Origin: an uncultured Spirochaetota bacterium
GTDB taxonomy: Bacteria; Spirochaetota; UBA4802; UBA5550
DNA: 32,279 nt
NCBI GenBank assembly: GCA_937872225.1
Contig: CALMRZ010000018.1
Location: forward strand, 1-32,279
Reading direction: 5' to 3'
The position numbers were made by a program, and so were the translations under genes. The notes beneath the pieces were generated by a model. That model worked only from the letters and a program-made list of their open reading frames with translations, made no database searches and was not told where the DNA came from. Positions 24,385 through 32,279 of this stretch are shown here, one piece after another. Position 1 is the stretch's first letter; the number at the start of each line of letters is the position of its first letter.

Positions 24385-26814
24385 TCAGTGCGCCACGACA
24401 ACCTTCAGCATCTTATCAAGGGTGGTCCTGTTGCCCAGCGTTATGGCCTTTATGTGGATATAATAGAGTCCCGGTCCCACCCGGCGGTTGTCCTTGTTGA
24501 CGCCGCACCAGCCGGTGTCGCGGATATTCTGGCCACCCGGACGGTACATCCGGTCCGCCAGGATGTTGATGACCCTACCCTTCGCGTCATATACCTTGAT
24601 GGTCACCAGGGAATCAACGGTCAGGAAATAGGCCGGGAAGCAGCAGGGTATCGCGCTGGTCAGCACGTTGTTCAGCACCCTCGTCGGCCACGGAAAGAAA
24701 ACGGCCTTCTTGCTGACGCGAAAACGCCATTCATCCTGCGTCCAGTCGCCGGGAGGAGCGGCATCAGGCGTATGGTCGTAGTAGGTTGGCACCCCGCCGA
24801 TCACGGTTTCCACGATAAACCGGATATTTGCATTCATTCTCATGAGCCTGTGCGTGCTCGGGATAAGGGCCTGGTAGGTATTGGCCGTGATCTTTACGCA
24901 GGGTATGGTCCAGCGCCCCGTGCCGCTGGCGAGACTAATGATATCGTCATTGGGTGCGGGAGCGGGGACCGTACCATACTGCGGCGTCCCCGGGCCTTCG
25001 TCAGAATCGTTTCCGGCGATAATGATATTGACCCGCTCCGGGACCTTTCCCGCTGTGACAATGTACACGGTCACTTTTATGGCTGTTTTCCTCACGGTGT
25101 GAGCGGCCGGATCAGCATTTGAAAAAGCGCTGTTGGGATACGAGGTTATCCCGTCAGTAATAGATGCCTCCACGGTAACCGCCGATGTCGTTACGTTGCC
25201 GGAGATCTGGTTATCCAGGGGAACCTCATTGCCAAACACATCGATGGCTGAAATCCGGTAATTATAGTCCGTCAGGGGCTCGAGGGGATTGGCGGCCCCT
25301 CCCACGGTATAGGTACCGGTGCCTATCAACCCGAGGGCCGCGTCAGTGGACCTGTCGAGCATCCGCCAGGTCGGATCGCCAACCCGCCGGAAATATATGC
25401 GGTATGTTTGAAAATCAGCATCATAGGCCGGCGCCCCCGTTGAAAGCGGCGTCCACTGAAGGGTGAAGCTTGTTGCTGTCGAGGACGGCGGTAGCGAGCC
25501 CAACTGGGGAGTAAAAGGGGTGGCGCCATATCCGGGCCAATGGGCGTTTTCCCAGCGGCAGGGATAGGGGCCTGAATTCAGTATCCGCGCCGCCACGTTC
25601 TGCCCGTTTGCCGGGTTGGTATTGCCGTAGGCGCCGCCCGTAACGGATTGGACTGAATAATCAACTTGACTGTTGCCGCCCGGACCTACAGCCGGAAGAG
25701 GTGTTATTAACACGGTACCTGTCGCAGCGCCATTGAGAACCTGCAGGTTGTATGTGTTGGTGCCGTCAGTGACGGAAAAGGTCACAGTGCCCTGCATTAC
25801 TGCCGTGGTTTGAAGGCGGAGCTGGGTACCGGATACATTCTCGCTTCTGACATAATATGGTTGAGGTGGATTATTGACACCTCCCCCGTTAACGAACGTC
25901 AATCCACCGGCGTTCACGCTCACCATGCCGACAATGACATTCAGCGTGCCGGTGGCGAGTTCAGGCCCGCCGGGGGTATTCATGGCCGCCGTGACGGACC
26001 ATGTGTACGGCCCGGGTATGCCGGCGGCGATCACAAGCGCGGCGGTAGCCAGGCCATTGGAAAAATACTCAAACCCGACCTGGAACACGAAGTCGTTTGT
26101 TGAGCCTGCATTAGCGATTGCTGTCGGCGCCCCAGTCCGATTAAGCACCAGGCTGTTTATTTCAGCCGCCGGGACCTGGGTGGTAATAGACTGGCCCAGA
26201 ATATAATATACGATCCGGCCGGTAATGTTGAAGGCATCATGCCATGGATTTACGAACCCGTCCGCAGCATCCCCGGTCTGCGCGAAATTAAGCACAGCGA
26301 TCTGGGAAATAATGCCAAAATTGAACGTGCGGGTATTATTGGCTGAAGTGGCGTTGTTGTTCGCGGTAACGGTTGCGGTTATGTTGTTATTGGCCGATTG
26401 TTGAGGCGCGGCATTCCAGTTAAACCGGACGACCACCGTGTAATCGATCGCGGTATACGGACCTGCGCCCCCTGAATTGTCGGTCGCTGACAGAACCGTA
26501 ATATTGGTTCCGCCGAAGGCGTCGGCCCCGGGACTGTTGAGGTCGACATAGAAGCTGCTACCCCCGGGAAAAGCGACATTGATGGTATGCTGTGCCGCGT
26601 TGCTCCAGTAGGCTTTCCCCGTGGCTGCCGTGTCTATCGCCTGTATGCGGAAGGTGTAGTCACCGGTCGTATGCTGCCCGGCGCAATAATATGACAGGCC
26701 GTTGGACAATGTAGTCGGAGAGGCGGCAGTAAGAGTAACCGATGAAATGGCCGCCCAAGCCTGTGATGTCAGTAATATAATCGCAATTATGGGGAAATAT
26801 ATATATTTTTTCAT
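24385..26814 (-). CDS. Large exported protein with fibronectin-like and FlgD/sorting-like C-terminal domains
   Basis: 809 residues. A classical signal peptide (MKKYIYFPIIAIILLTSQAWA) is followed by a beta-rich, Asn/Thr/Gly-rich region (25-400). A fibronectin type III-like segment follows (around 450-540: YRIYFRRVGDPTWRMLD, then LTDYNYRISAIDVFGNE). The C-terminus (about 715-809) reads VTIKVYDAKGRVINIL, then GLYYIHIKAI and a basic tail. This is the Ig-like fold seen in FlgD and in type IX-type sorting domains. That suggests surface display or secretion, but no secretion partner is in the window. Function unknown. It is divergent from the larger surface protein and shares overlapping -35 elements with it. 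Confidence 0.8.
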   Translation of the reverse strand: MKKYIYFPIIAIILLTSQAWAAISSVTLTAASPTTLSNGLSYYCAGQHTTGDYTFRIQAIDTAATGKAYWSNAAQHTINVAFPGGSSFYVDLNSPGADAFGGTNITVLSATDNSGGAGPYTAIDYTVVVRFNWNAAPQQSANNNITATVTANNNATSANNTRTFNFGIISQIAVLNFAQTGDAADGFVNPWHDAFNITGRIVYYILGQSITTQVPAAEINSLVLNRTGAPTAIANAGSTNDFVFQVGFEYFSNGLATAALVIAAGIPGPYTWSVTAAMNTPGGPELATGTLNVIVGMVSVNAGGLTFVNGGGVNNPPQPYYVRSENVSGTQLRLQTTAVMQGTVTFSVTDGTNTYNLQVLNGAATGTVLITPLPAVGPGGNSQVDYSVQSVTGGAYGNTNPANGQNVAARILNSGPYPCRWENAHWPGYGATPFTPQLGSLPPSSTATSFTLQWTPLSTGAPAYDADFQTYRIYFRRVGDPTWRMLDRSTDAALGLIGTGTYTVGGAANPLEPLTDYNYRISAIDVFGNEVPLDNQISGNVTTSAVTVEASITDGITSYPNSAFSNADPAAHTVRKTAIKVTVYIVTAGKVPERVNIIIAGNDSDEGPGTPQYGTVPAPAPNDDIISLASGTGRWTIPCVKITANTYQALIPSTHRLMRMNANIRFIVETVIGGVPTYYDHTPDAAPPGDWTQDEWRFRVSKKAVFFPWPTRVLNNVLTSAIPCCFPAYFLTVDSLVTIKVYDAKGRVINILADRMYRPGGQNIRDTGWCGVNKDNRRVGPGLYYIHIKAITLGNRTTLDKMLKVVVAH

Positions 26815-26853
26815 ATGCTGTCCATGGTTATCCGCATATATTTATTTCGACAG

Positions 26854-26882
26854 ACTGTAATAGCATGTAAAAACATTGACAA
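26854..26882 (-). promoter_or_regulatory. Promoter of the 809-residue exported protein
   Basis: On the minus strand TTGTCA (complement of 26877-26882) and TACAGT (complement of 26854-26859) are 17 bases apart. The -35 overlaps that of the opposite promoter by five bases. Confidence 0.45.
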
Positions 26883-26904
26883 ATGACGGTATTTCATTTA
26901 TTAT
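26876..26904 (+). promoter_or_regulatory. Strong promoter of the 1,271-residue surface lipoprotein
   Basis: A perfect TTGACA (26876-26881) and TATTAT (26899-26904) are 17 bases apart, the best promoter in the window. Transcription would start near 26911, which rules out the first in-frame ATG at 26883 and supports 26955 or 26964. Confidence 0.7.
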
Positions 26905-26963
26905 TTAATATATTACAGCCATTTAGCTTGAATAGGTCAATCAAAAAATCCTTTATGCGCATA

Positions 26964-29900
26964 ATGAACCGCATCATCGTCCGGGGATTGATTCTTGCAG
27001 CCGGAACCATCATGCTGGCGTTCACGGCATGCAAGGAAGCGCCGTCGGTTTTCCCCCTGGATACCATTATAAATTTCGTTTCCAATCCTCCCGGGTACTA
27101 TTATCCGCTGATCATGAACGTTGCGCCTGCTAACGGCTCGACCGAGATCGCGGTCAATACCAGCTGCGCCGTTGTCTTCAACATGGCCGTCGATCCGGCC
27201 ACCCTGACCGCGGCCACGGTCAGGGTCCACACGGGGCCCCCGGCCCCGGCAGGCACCGACCTGAACTTCGGGGTGGATTTTACGGTTAACTACACGCCCC
27301 TCGACGCCTTCATGACCATCTCCTTCGCCGCGACACTGCCCGCAAGCACACCGGTGACACTGACGCTGACCGGAGGGATTACCGATCCGACGGGGATACC
27401 CCTGAACAACCCCGGGTCCTTCACCTTCACGACAGGCACGATCGCCGACACGACACAGCCTAACATATCTGCGGGAACCGAAAATCCGACCGGCGGCGGT
27501 ATTGAACTGACCAATGCGCTGCGGCTTGCCAATTCCCATCAGATTGAAATAACCTTCGACAAGGCAACCATCGATCCATCCACCGTCAGCATGACAACTT
27601 TCTACCTGTATGATAATGCCGGGGGATTTGTCGTCCCCTCAACCTATGCCTTTGCCTATGCGGCGACCACCACCACGGTGACACTGACGCCGACGGTCAA
27701 CCTGGCGGCGTCAACCGCGGCCAACAATTATACAGTCTGGGTCACAACGGGAATAAAGGACCTGGCGGACAATTCCCTGAGCGCCGGCATGAATTGGAGC
27801 TTCACCACCACAGTAACGCCCCTCGACCCGGTGGCGGGAGCGCCCACGTACGTGAGCGGCCCCCTGGTGGACTACGCCAAGTTTAACGCATTATCACAGA
27901 ATGAGGCGCTCATCAGCTGGACCAATAACGAGACGACCCGGTACCGCGTGTATTACGGCCTGGGGGATGACATCGCCACGGCAATTCCCGGAGCCGCGAC
28001 CTGGGGTGAATACTCCGACTACCACGCGGTAACCCTTGGCCCGACCCTGACGGCAAACCACCGTTACTGGTTCAAGGTGAGATGCCAGGATTACAGCTTC
28101 CTCCCTACCGCGCCGGCAGACTACCCGGCGACGGCGCTGCAGTTCAATACAGAGAGCGATGACGCCGCCGGCGGCATGGTGATCATCGACGATGGCGGCG
28201 GCACCGGGAGCCAGCATACCGCCCGGAGGCTGACCCAGCACCCGGTCAATGGGAACCCGACCGGCTTCTTCCTCTTCTGGACCAGCAACCCGGGCGCAGG
28301 GAACGGCATCAACGGGCAGTTTTACGACAGTACGCTCGCCGCGGGATGGAACGGGGGAAGCCCCCATATACTCTTCAACAGCGGCGCTAACTACGCCTTT
28401 CAATCCGCGGCCGAAGACGGATATAATGGCGTCATAATACTGGCATCAGCCGGCGGCCTCACCTACGCCAAGCGTTTCTCGAGCAGCGGCGCATCCTCCT
28501 GGGGTTACGCGTCCGCTGCCAACGGCCTCGCGGTGGCGGCCGGCGCCATCTCCAGCGTATCGGCTGTCCCGGTATATAACAGCATCACGCTGACGGTCAC
28601 CAGCGGGGTGACGGAGATGGGTTCCCTGGGGCTGAGCAATCCCTTCTTCGACGATGATGTGAACCTGAGCGGACTTACTGATGGTGACATTATCATGGAC
28701 CAGGCCACCCACGACGGCACAACCATCGACAACAATACCGTAGTGCAGAACTTTAATTACATTCTTGGACAGGATAGCAACATCATCGGGGCCGGTGACA
28801 CTTATTTTATTGGTGATGCCAGCAGCAGTGTCACTATAACCGAAACCGACCACGACATTTGGGACACCAGCCCTTCCGCCCTATATTATGATTATGCCAG
28901 TAATGTCAATAACGATCATGTGTATACGCCTCACGGCTATACGCTACCCGGCGGCTGGACCTTAAATGCAGGCGATATTATCATGAATGGCGCAAATTAT
29001 GGAAGACTCACTGCGGTGAACCTAAGAACACCGATAACCATTGCGGGAAACAGGATAGATTCCGGCACAGTCACGGGAACGAGTGATGATCATCTATATG
29101 ATGCAAAAATGTGGAGCACATTCAATCTCGTCGAGAATAATGATCGGGTTGTTAACACAACGGACAGTCTTGTCAGTTATATTACTAATGTGGCTGATTT
29201 TGACCTGACACTCTTTAATCCACCGCTGATGAATTTTAATTTCGGCTTTCCCAGCGACAGTTATGCTATATACGACCGGTATTGCGTGGACCACTCGGGT
29301 GATGCCAATCAATTCAGCGCGTTCTATGATTTTACAGTCAACTGGGCAATTACCATATTAAACGGCGTAAACTTCACCGTGTACGATTATACCGGCCCTA
29401 CGGGCACGGCCCAGGCCATACCGGCAAATCCGCTGCTTGATAACGAAGGGACATTTCAATCCGCCGTCGCGCCATTACCGGTAGTGATCGGCGACATTGT
29501 CACCAATACTACGGATTCGACCTCCGCTCTTGTCAGTTCATCAACATACAATCACGCGCTGGGACTGGATTCAAATATCATGGCCGACAACGAATTTTTT
29601 TCCATCAGGCGTTACCGGTACACCCCGCTGGCCGCCGGGCGATGCGGCGCCGGAAGCTCCACCAATACCATCATCGACCCAGCCAACAACTTCCCGGCCC
29701 TCTCCGTCCAGGTCGGAGACATCGCCTACAATCCGGCGACCAGCCTGTATGCCGTTATCATAGCCATTCCATCAAACAACGAGCTTACTCTCTCCAGGAA
29801 CATCGGTTTCGCCAATAACATACTATACGGCATATTTCACTGCCCCGGGGTTCTCTTTACATACCAATCGGGAGCGGACGTATTGGGCAGGGTTGTGGCC

Positions 29901-30779
29901 ATGGAAGGTACACCGCCGGTCCAGCTGGTGGCGCCCTTCACCATTTCGGCGGCATCCAACAGTCCCACTGCCATTTCCGACGGGAACGGAAACGCGATCG
30001 TCATATACCGTCTTTCTGCAACGCAACAGATCTTTGCCCGGCTCGTGAGCCTGCAGGGGGTCACCACTGCCGGTCCCTTCGAGATTGACACGCAAAACGC
30101 CTCGGCCGAGACGATCCTTGACGTGCAGAGCGACAACGCCGGGGGAGCAGTCATACTTTACAAACTGGCCTCGAATTCCCTGCGGGCGCAGCGGATCACC
30201 CTTACCCCGGCCGCGTCGACGCGCAACTGGAGCGCTAACGGCATACAGATAGCCCTTATGGCGACAACGGAAGAAGCCATGGAATACCTTCCCGCGGCCG
30301 ACGACGTGATCGTCGCGGCGAACAACAACGGCGGCAACAACATGTACGCATGGAGATGGCACGGCGCGGCGATCCCGTCTGTCGTATGGGCCCATGCTCC
30401 TCTTACCGCCACCGGGACGGCGCACCAGCCGAAAATATACTACGATACCGGCGCTGCCACGGCCATAATACTGTGGCATGACGACCGGTTCTACGCCCAG
30501 CCGTATATCAGCACGGGACAGGGAGTTTTCGGTCTCAAGGTAAATGCCCTGACCGGGGCAATCGATGCGGCATGGAACGCGGCGGATTCCGGTACGGCTG
30601 ACTGGAACGGCGCCTCGATTATATTCAACCATTATGACATTTTTCCGCCAAATCCCATTGTGGCGCCATACAATAACAGCAACAACGGATTGGTCATATG
30701 GGACGATTACCGGGCCGGCAAGCCGAACGGCGCCCCGGACCTGCGGTACCTGCCCCTTGACGGCTTTACGCCTCCCTGA
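26964..30779 (+). CDS. Very large surface lipoprotein: Ig-like, fibronectin-like and repeat modules
   Basis: About 1,271 residues. The signal MNRIIVRGLILAAGTIMLAFTAC ends in a lipobox-like FTAC. ATG 26955 (three codons earlier) is an alternative start; neither has a clear ribosome site. Residues about 50-165 and 168-290 look like two Big_5/SbsA-type Ig domains (VAPANGSTEIAVNTSCAVVF; QIEITFDKATIDPSTV). A fibronectin-like domain (290-395) follows. From 395 on, beta-propeller-like blades recur (NGVIILASAGGLTYAKRF; NGNAIVIYRLSATQQIFARL; GGAVILYKL; NGLVIWDDYRAG). About residues 550-960 interrupt the blades with degenerate GDI-N repeats encoded by more AT-rich DNA. It is probably exposed at the cell surface. 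Function unknown. Confidence 0.82.
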   Translation: MNRIIVRGLILAAGTIMLAFTACKEAPSVFPLDTIINFVSNPPGYYYPLIMNVAPANGSTEIAVNTSCAVVFNMAVDPATLTAATVRVHTGPPAPAGTDLNFGVDFTVNYTPLDAFMTISFAATLPASTPVTLTLTGGITDPTGIPLNNPGSFTFTTGTIADTTQPNISAGTENPTGGGIELTNALRLANSHQIEITFDKATIDPSTVSMTTFYLYDNAGGFVVPSTYAFAYAATTTTVTLTPTVNLAASTAANNYTVWVTTGIKDLADNSLSAGMNWSFTTTVTPLDPVAGAPTYVSGPLVDYAKFNALSQNEALISWTNNETTRYRVYYGLGDDIATAIPGAATWGEYSDYHAVTLGPTLTANHRYWFKVRCQDYSFLPTAPADYPATALQFNTESDDAAGGMVIIDDGGGTGSQHTARRLTQHPVNGNPTGFFLFWTSNPGAGNGINGQFYDSTLAAGWNGGSPHILFNSGANYAFQSAAEDGYNGVIILASAGGLTYAKRFSSSGASSWGYASAANGLAVAAGAISSVSAVPVYNSITLTVTSGVTEMGSLGLSNPFFDDDVNLSGLTDGDIIMDQATHDGTTIDNNTVVQNFNYILGQDSNIIGAGDTYFIGDASSSVTITETDHDIWDTSPSALYYDYASNVNNDHVYTPHGYTLPGGWTLNAGDIIMNGANYGRLTAVNLRTPITIAGNRIDSGTVTGTSDDHLYDAKMWSTFNLVENNDRVVNTTDSLVSYITNVADFDLTLFNPPLMNFNFGFPSDSYAIYDRYCVDHSGDANQFSAFYDFTVNWAITILNGVNFTVYDYTGPTGTAQAIPANPLLDNEGTFQSAVAPLPVVIGDIVTNTTDSTSALVSSSTYNHALGLDSNIMADNEFFSIRRYRYTPLAAGRCGAGSSTNTIIDPANNFPALSVQVGDIAYNPATSLYAVIIAIPSNNELTLSRNIGFANNILYGIFHCPGVLFTYQSGADVLGRVVAMEGTPPVQLVAPFTISAASNSPTAISDGNGNAIVIYRLSATQQIFARLVSLQGVTTAGPFEIDTQNASAETILDVQSDNAGGAVILYKLASNSLRAQRITLTPAASTRNWSANGIQIALMATTEEAMEYLPAADDVIVAANNNGGNNMYAWRWHGAAIPSVVWAHAPLTATGTAHQPKIYYDTGAATAIILWHDDRFYAQPYISTGQGVFGLKVNALTGAIDAAWNAADSGTADWNGASIIFNHYDIFPPNPIVAPYNNSNNGLVIWDDYRAGKPNGAPDLRYLPLDGFTPP
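28660..29780 (+). repeat. Degenerate GDI-type repeat modules inside the surface lipoprotein gene
   Basis: Related segments recur in the protein: GDIIMDQATHD (near 28685), GDIIMNGANYG (near 28975), NDRVVNTTDSLVSYITN (near 29138), GDIVTNTTDSTSALVSS (near 29490) and GDIAYNPATSLYAVI (near 29718). Two copies continue into LGQDSNI and LGLDSNI (near 28768 and 29563). The spacing is irregular, so these are diverged modules rather than tandem DNA repeats. The DNA here is visibly more AT-rich than the flanks. Confidence 0.6.
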
Positions 30780-30780
30780 T

Positions 30781-31782
30781 TCAGAGCCACTCCAGCTTTT
30801 TCTTTTCCAGCAGAGTAATCCTGTCGCTGAGACGCCGCGATACGTAAAGCTTGAGATCTTCATCTATCAGGATCACGTCGATCTCGCCGTGGCGCTTCAG
30901 GAATTCCCTCGCCTTTTCGAGGCCCATCACGAAGATGGCCGTGGCGAAGGCGTCAGACAGCACCGCGCTTTTCGATATGACTGAAACCGATGCGAAGGTT
31001 TTGGCGGGGTACCCGGTGCGGGGATCGATGATATGGTGATACCGGACGCCGTTCCGCACCACGAAGCGCTCGTAATCGCCGCTCGTGGCAACGGCGTCCA
31101 TGTCTTCCAGCTCTATGGTCATGAGGATAGACTCCTTGCGCGGGTGCCGCAGGCCCGTCACCCAGGGGCTGAAAAACTTTTTGCCGAACACCTGGAGGTC
31201 GCCGCCGGCGTCGACGATGCCGGCCTTCACGCCCTTCGCCTTCAGAGCCTCGACACCCTTCATCACCGCGTATCCCTTGGCAATGGCCCCCATGCCGATC
31301 TTCATGCCGGGCCGTGCGAAGAATATGGCGCGGTGACCAGGATCAAAAACCATGTTCTTCGACCCCACCAGGGGGAGCCGGGCAGCCACGGCAGACGCCG
31401 ATGGCGGTCTGAAGTTTTTATCCTTGTAGTTCCAGAGGCCTTCCAGGGCGGCAAAGGTAATGTCGAAGCAGCCGTCGGTTTCCGCTGATATATCAGCGGA
31501 CCTTTTAATGAGATCACAAGTCTCCCTGCTCACCGTAACCGGTCCTGCCGCCCCTTCGTGGTTCAGCCGGTACACATCGCTCTCCGGCCTGACGGGGCTC
31601 ATGAGCCTTTCGATCCGCTCGATCTCGCCGAAGGCGGCCCCGGCGGCGGCCCCGGCCCGGGCCGTGTCGCACACCATGGTCAGGTTTACGGAAGTCCCCA
31701 TGAGGGGCATGGACACGTGGTTGACCGGCTTCTGGCAGGAGACAGTTGCAATAATTATAAAGGACAAAACAAAGCGTTTCAC
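30781..31782 (-). CDS. apbE: FAD:protein FMN transferase, lipoprotein form
   Basis: 333 residues from a GTG start (31780-31782, complement) with GGAGA seven bases upstream. The in-frame ATG at 31818 would add 12 unnecessary residues before the signal. The signal VKRFVLSFIIIATVSC ends in a lipobox cysteine at 16. Family motifs are complete: MGTSVNLTM, GMGAIAKGYAVMKGVEAL (flavin and metal region), DAGGDLQVFG, TSGDYERF, YHHIIDPRTGYPA and the C-terminal SDAFATAIFVMG. ApbE attaches FMN covalently to a Thr/Ser of exported or membrane redox proteins such as NqrB/C and RnfG/D. No such target is in the window. It converges with the surface lipoprotein gene (stops one base apart). Confidence 0.93.
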   Translation of the reverse strand: MKRFVLSFIIIATVSCQKPVNHVSMPLMGTSVNLTMVCDTARAGAAAGAAFGEIERIERLMSPVRPESDVYRLNHEGAAGPVTVSRETCDLIKRSADISAETDGCFDITFAALEGLWNYKDKNFRPPSASAVAARLPLVGSKNMVFDPGHRAIFFARPGMKIGMGAIAKGYAVMKGVEALKAKGVKAGIVDAGGDLQVFGKKFFSPWVTGLRHPRKESILMTIELEDMDAVATSGDYERFVVRNGVRYHHIIDPRTGYPAKTFASVSVISKSAVLSDAFATAIFVMGLEKAREFLKRHGEIDVILIDEDLKLYVSRRLSDRITLLEKKKLEWL

Positions 31783-31905
31783 GGATACATCTCCAACATA
31801 ATAACTTGAGTTAGGCAATTTTATAAGGAAAAAAGAGTCAACGGGGCAAAAAATAGTATTAATTTTTCACCCCATTGAGAATAGTCTCATAAAAACGAGT
31901 CAACT
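31783..31905. other. AT-rich spacer, probable left end of an insertion sequence
   Basis: This spacer must hold the apbE promoter and the transposon left end. GAGTCAAC occurs twice (31835-31842 and 31897-31904). No terminal inverted repeat can be defined because the right end of the element lies outside the window. Confidence 0.3.
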
Positions 31906-32279
31906 ATGGGAAAAAAAAGCGCAGAAGTACCAGAAAAGCAACTACTTTCGGGAAGTAGAAAAAATATTTTCAAAGCCCCAGCAGCGTCATTTTAATACAT
32001 TTATCGACGCTGCAATTGAGTTGGAAGGACGACGGACTATCACACGGATTAACAGCGCAAATCCATGTGGAACAGACGTCAGCAACGACATTAAGTTCAT
32101 ACGCGACACTGAATGGACCAAAGATGAATTGATGAATGCGAATCGACTTTATTTCAAAAGCACAGCGGGATATTCCAAGACGGGATTTTACATAATAGAT
32201 GATTCAGTGCTCGGGAAGGCGGGGAAGCCCAAACATATGGAGGGGCTTGGCTGGCATTATTCCCATTCAGCCTATGCAA
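31906..32279 (+). CDS. DDE-type transposase, 5' part only, apparent frame problem at the start
   Basis: The frame running from 31907 to the window edge encodes AQKYQKSNYFREVEKIFSKP, then QQRHFNTFIDAAIELEGRR, and FYIIDDSVLGKAGKPKHMEG with a likely first catalytic aspartate in IIDD, then GLGWHYSHSAYA. This resembles the N-terminal part of IS4/IS701-like DDE transposases; the family is not certain. The only nearby ATG (31906) is one base out of this frame, and an eight-A run (31911-31918) lies directly after it. The start may therefore use slippage on the A-run, an unusual codon such as ATT 31874, or carry a homopolymer indel. The gene is cut by the window end. Confidence 0.7.

Noticed and set aside
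26883-26954. First in-frame ATG of the 1,271-residue lipoprotein
   Set aside because: It lies between the -35 and -10 boxes of the gene's own promoter and adds residues before the signal peptide.
31906-31995. Short peptide from ATG 31906 in its own frame
   Set aside because: It ends after 29 codons and has no recognisable content; more likely the out-of-frame start of the transposase.

Overview
The window reads as a stretch of chromosome from a spirochaete-like bacterium with fairly high GC (well above 50% in genes, AT-rich in promoters). The assignment is inferred from three things: a LysA whose active-site wording (HTMVASNELD, ESGR, CENND) resembles, from memory, the Leptospira-type enzyme; a chemoreceptor tip of the [19 protein letters not shown] type; and many lipoproteins and exported proteins, one ending in a FlgD/sorting-like Ig domain. 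No tRNA, rRNA or CRISPR array was recognised.

Layout. 0.1-3.3 kb: a metallophosphoesterase-nucleotidyltransferase fusion with its own promoter, then a SAM methyltransferase and an SGNH lipoprotein that seems to start at ATT. 3.3-6.4 kb: lysA (minus) and a multi-pass chemoreceptor (plus). 6.4-10.3 kb: copA (minus), divergent from an exported protein with a strong promoter, followed by a divergent PII-like protein resembling the metal-efflux-associated PII group. 10.4-13.7 kb: ilvB-ilvN-ilvC (minus), with a 190-base gap before ilvC bounded by a perfect 20-base inverted repeat. 13.9-17.1 kb: a two-domain protein of unknown function, a WCGWC thioredoxin-fold lipoprotein, a nucleosidase-fold enzyme, a frame-disrupted Cys-rich exported protein and a small unknown protein. 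17.4-20.1 kb: transketolase, a CopZ-like metallochaperone, and a paralogue of it that has lost both metal-binding cysteines. 20.1-24.3 kb: an alpha/beta-hydrolase lipoprotein and polA. 24.4-30.8 kb: two large divergent exported proteins whose promoters share overlapping -35 boxes. 30.8-32.3 kb: an ApbE lipoprotein and the 5' end of a DDE transposase running off the right edge.

How the genes fit together. Branched-chain amino-acid synthesis (ilvBNC), lysine synthesis (lysA), the pentose phosphate pathway (tkt) and replication/repair (polA) are housekeeping functions. Copper handling is split between copA with its divergent secreted protein and PII-like regulator, and the CopZ pair about 10 kb away. 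The rest is largely envelope and extracellular protein. The least explained items are the phosphoesterase-nucleotidyltransferase fusion, the PII-like/CopA neighbourhood, the cysteine-less CopZ paralogue and the modular surface-protein pair.
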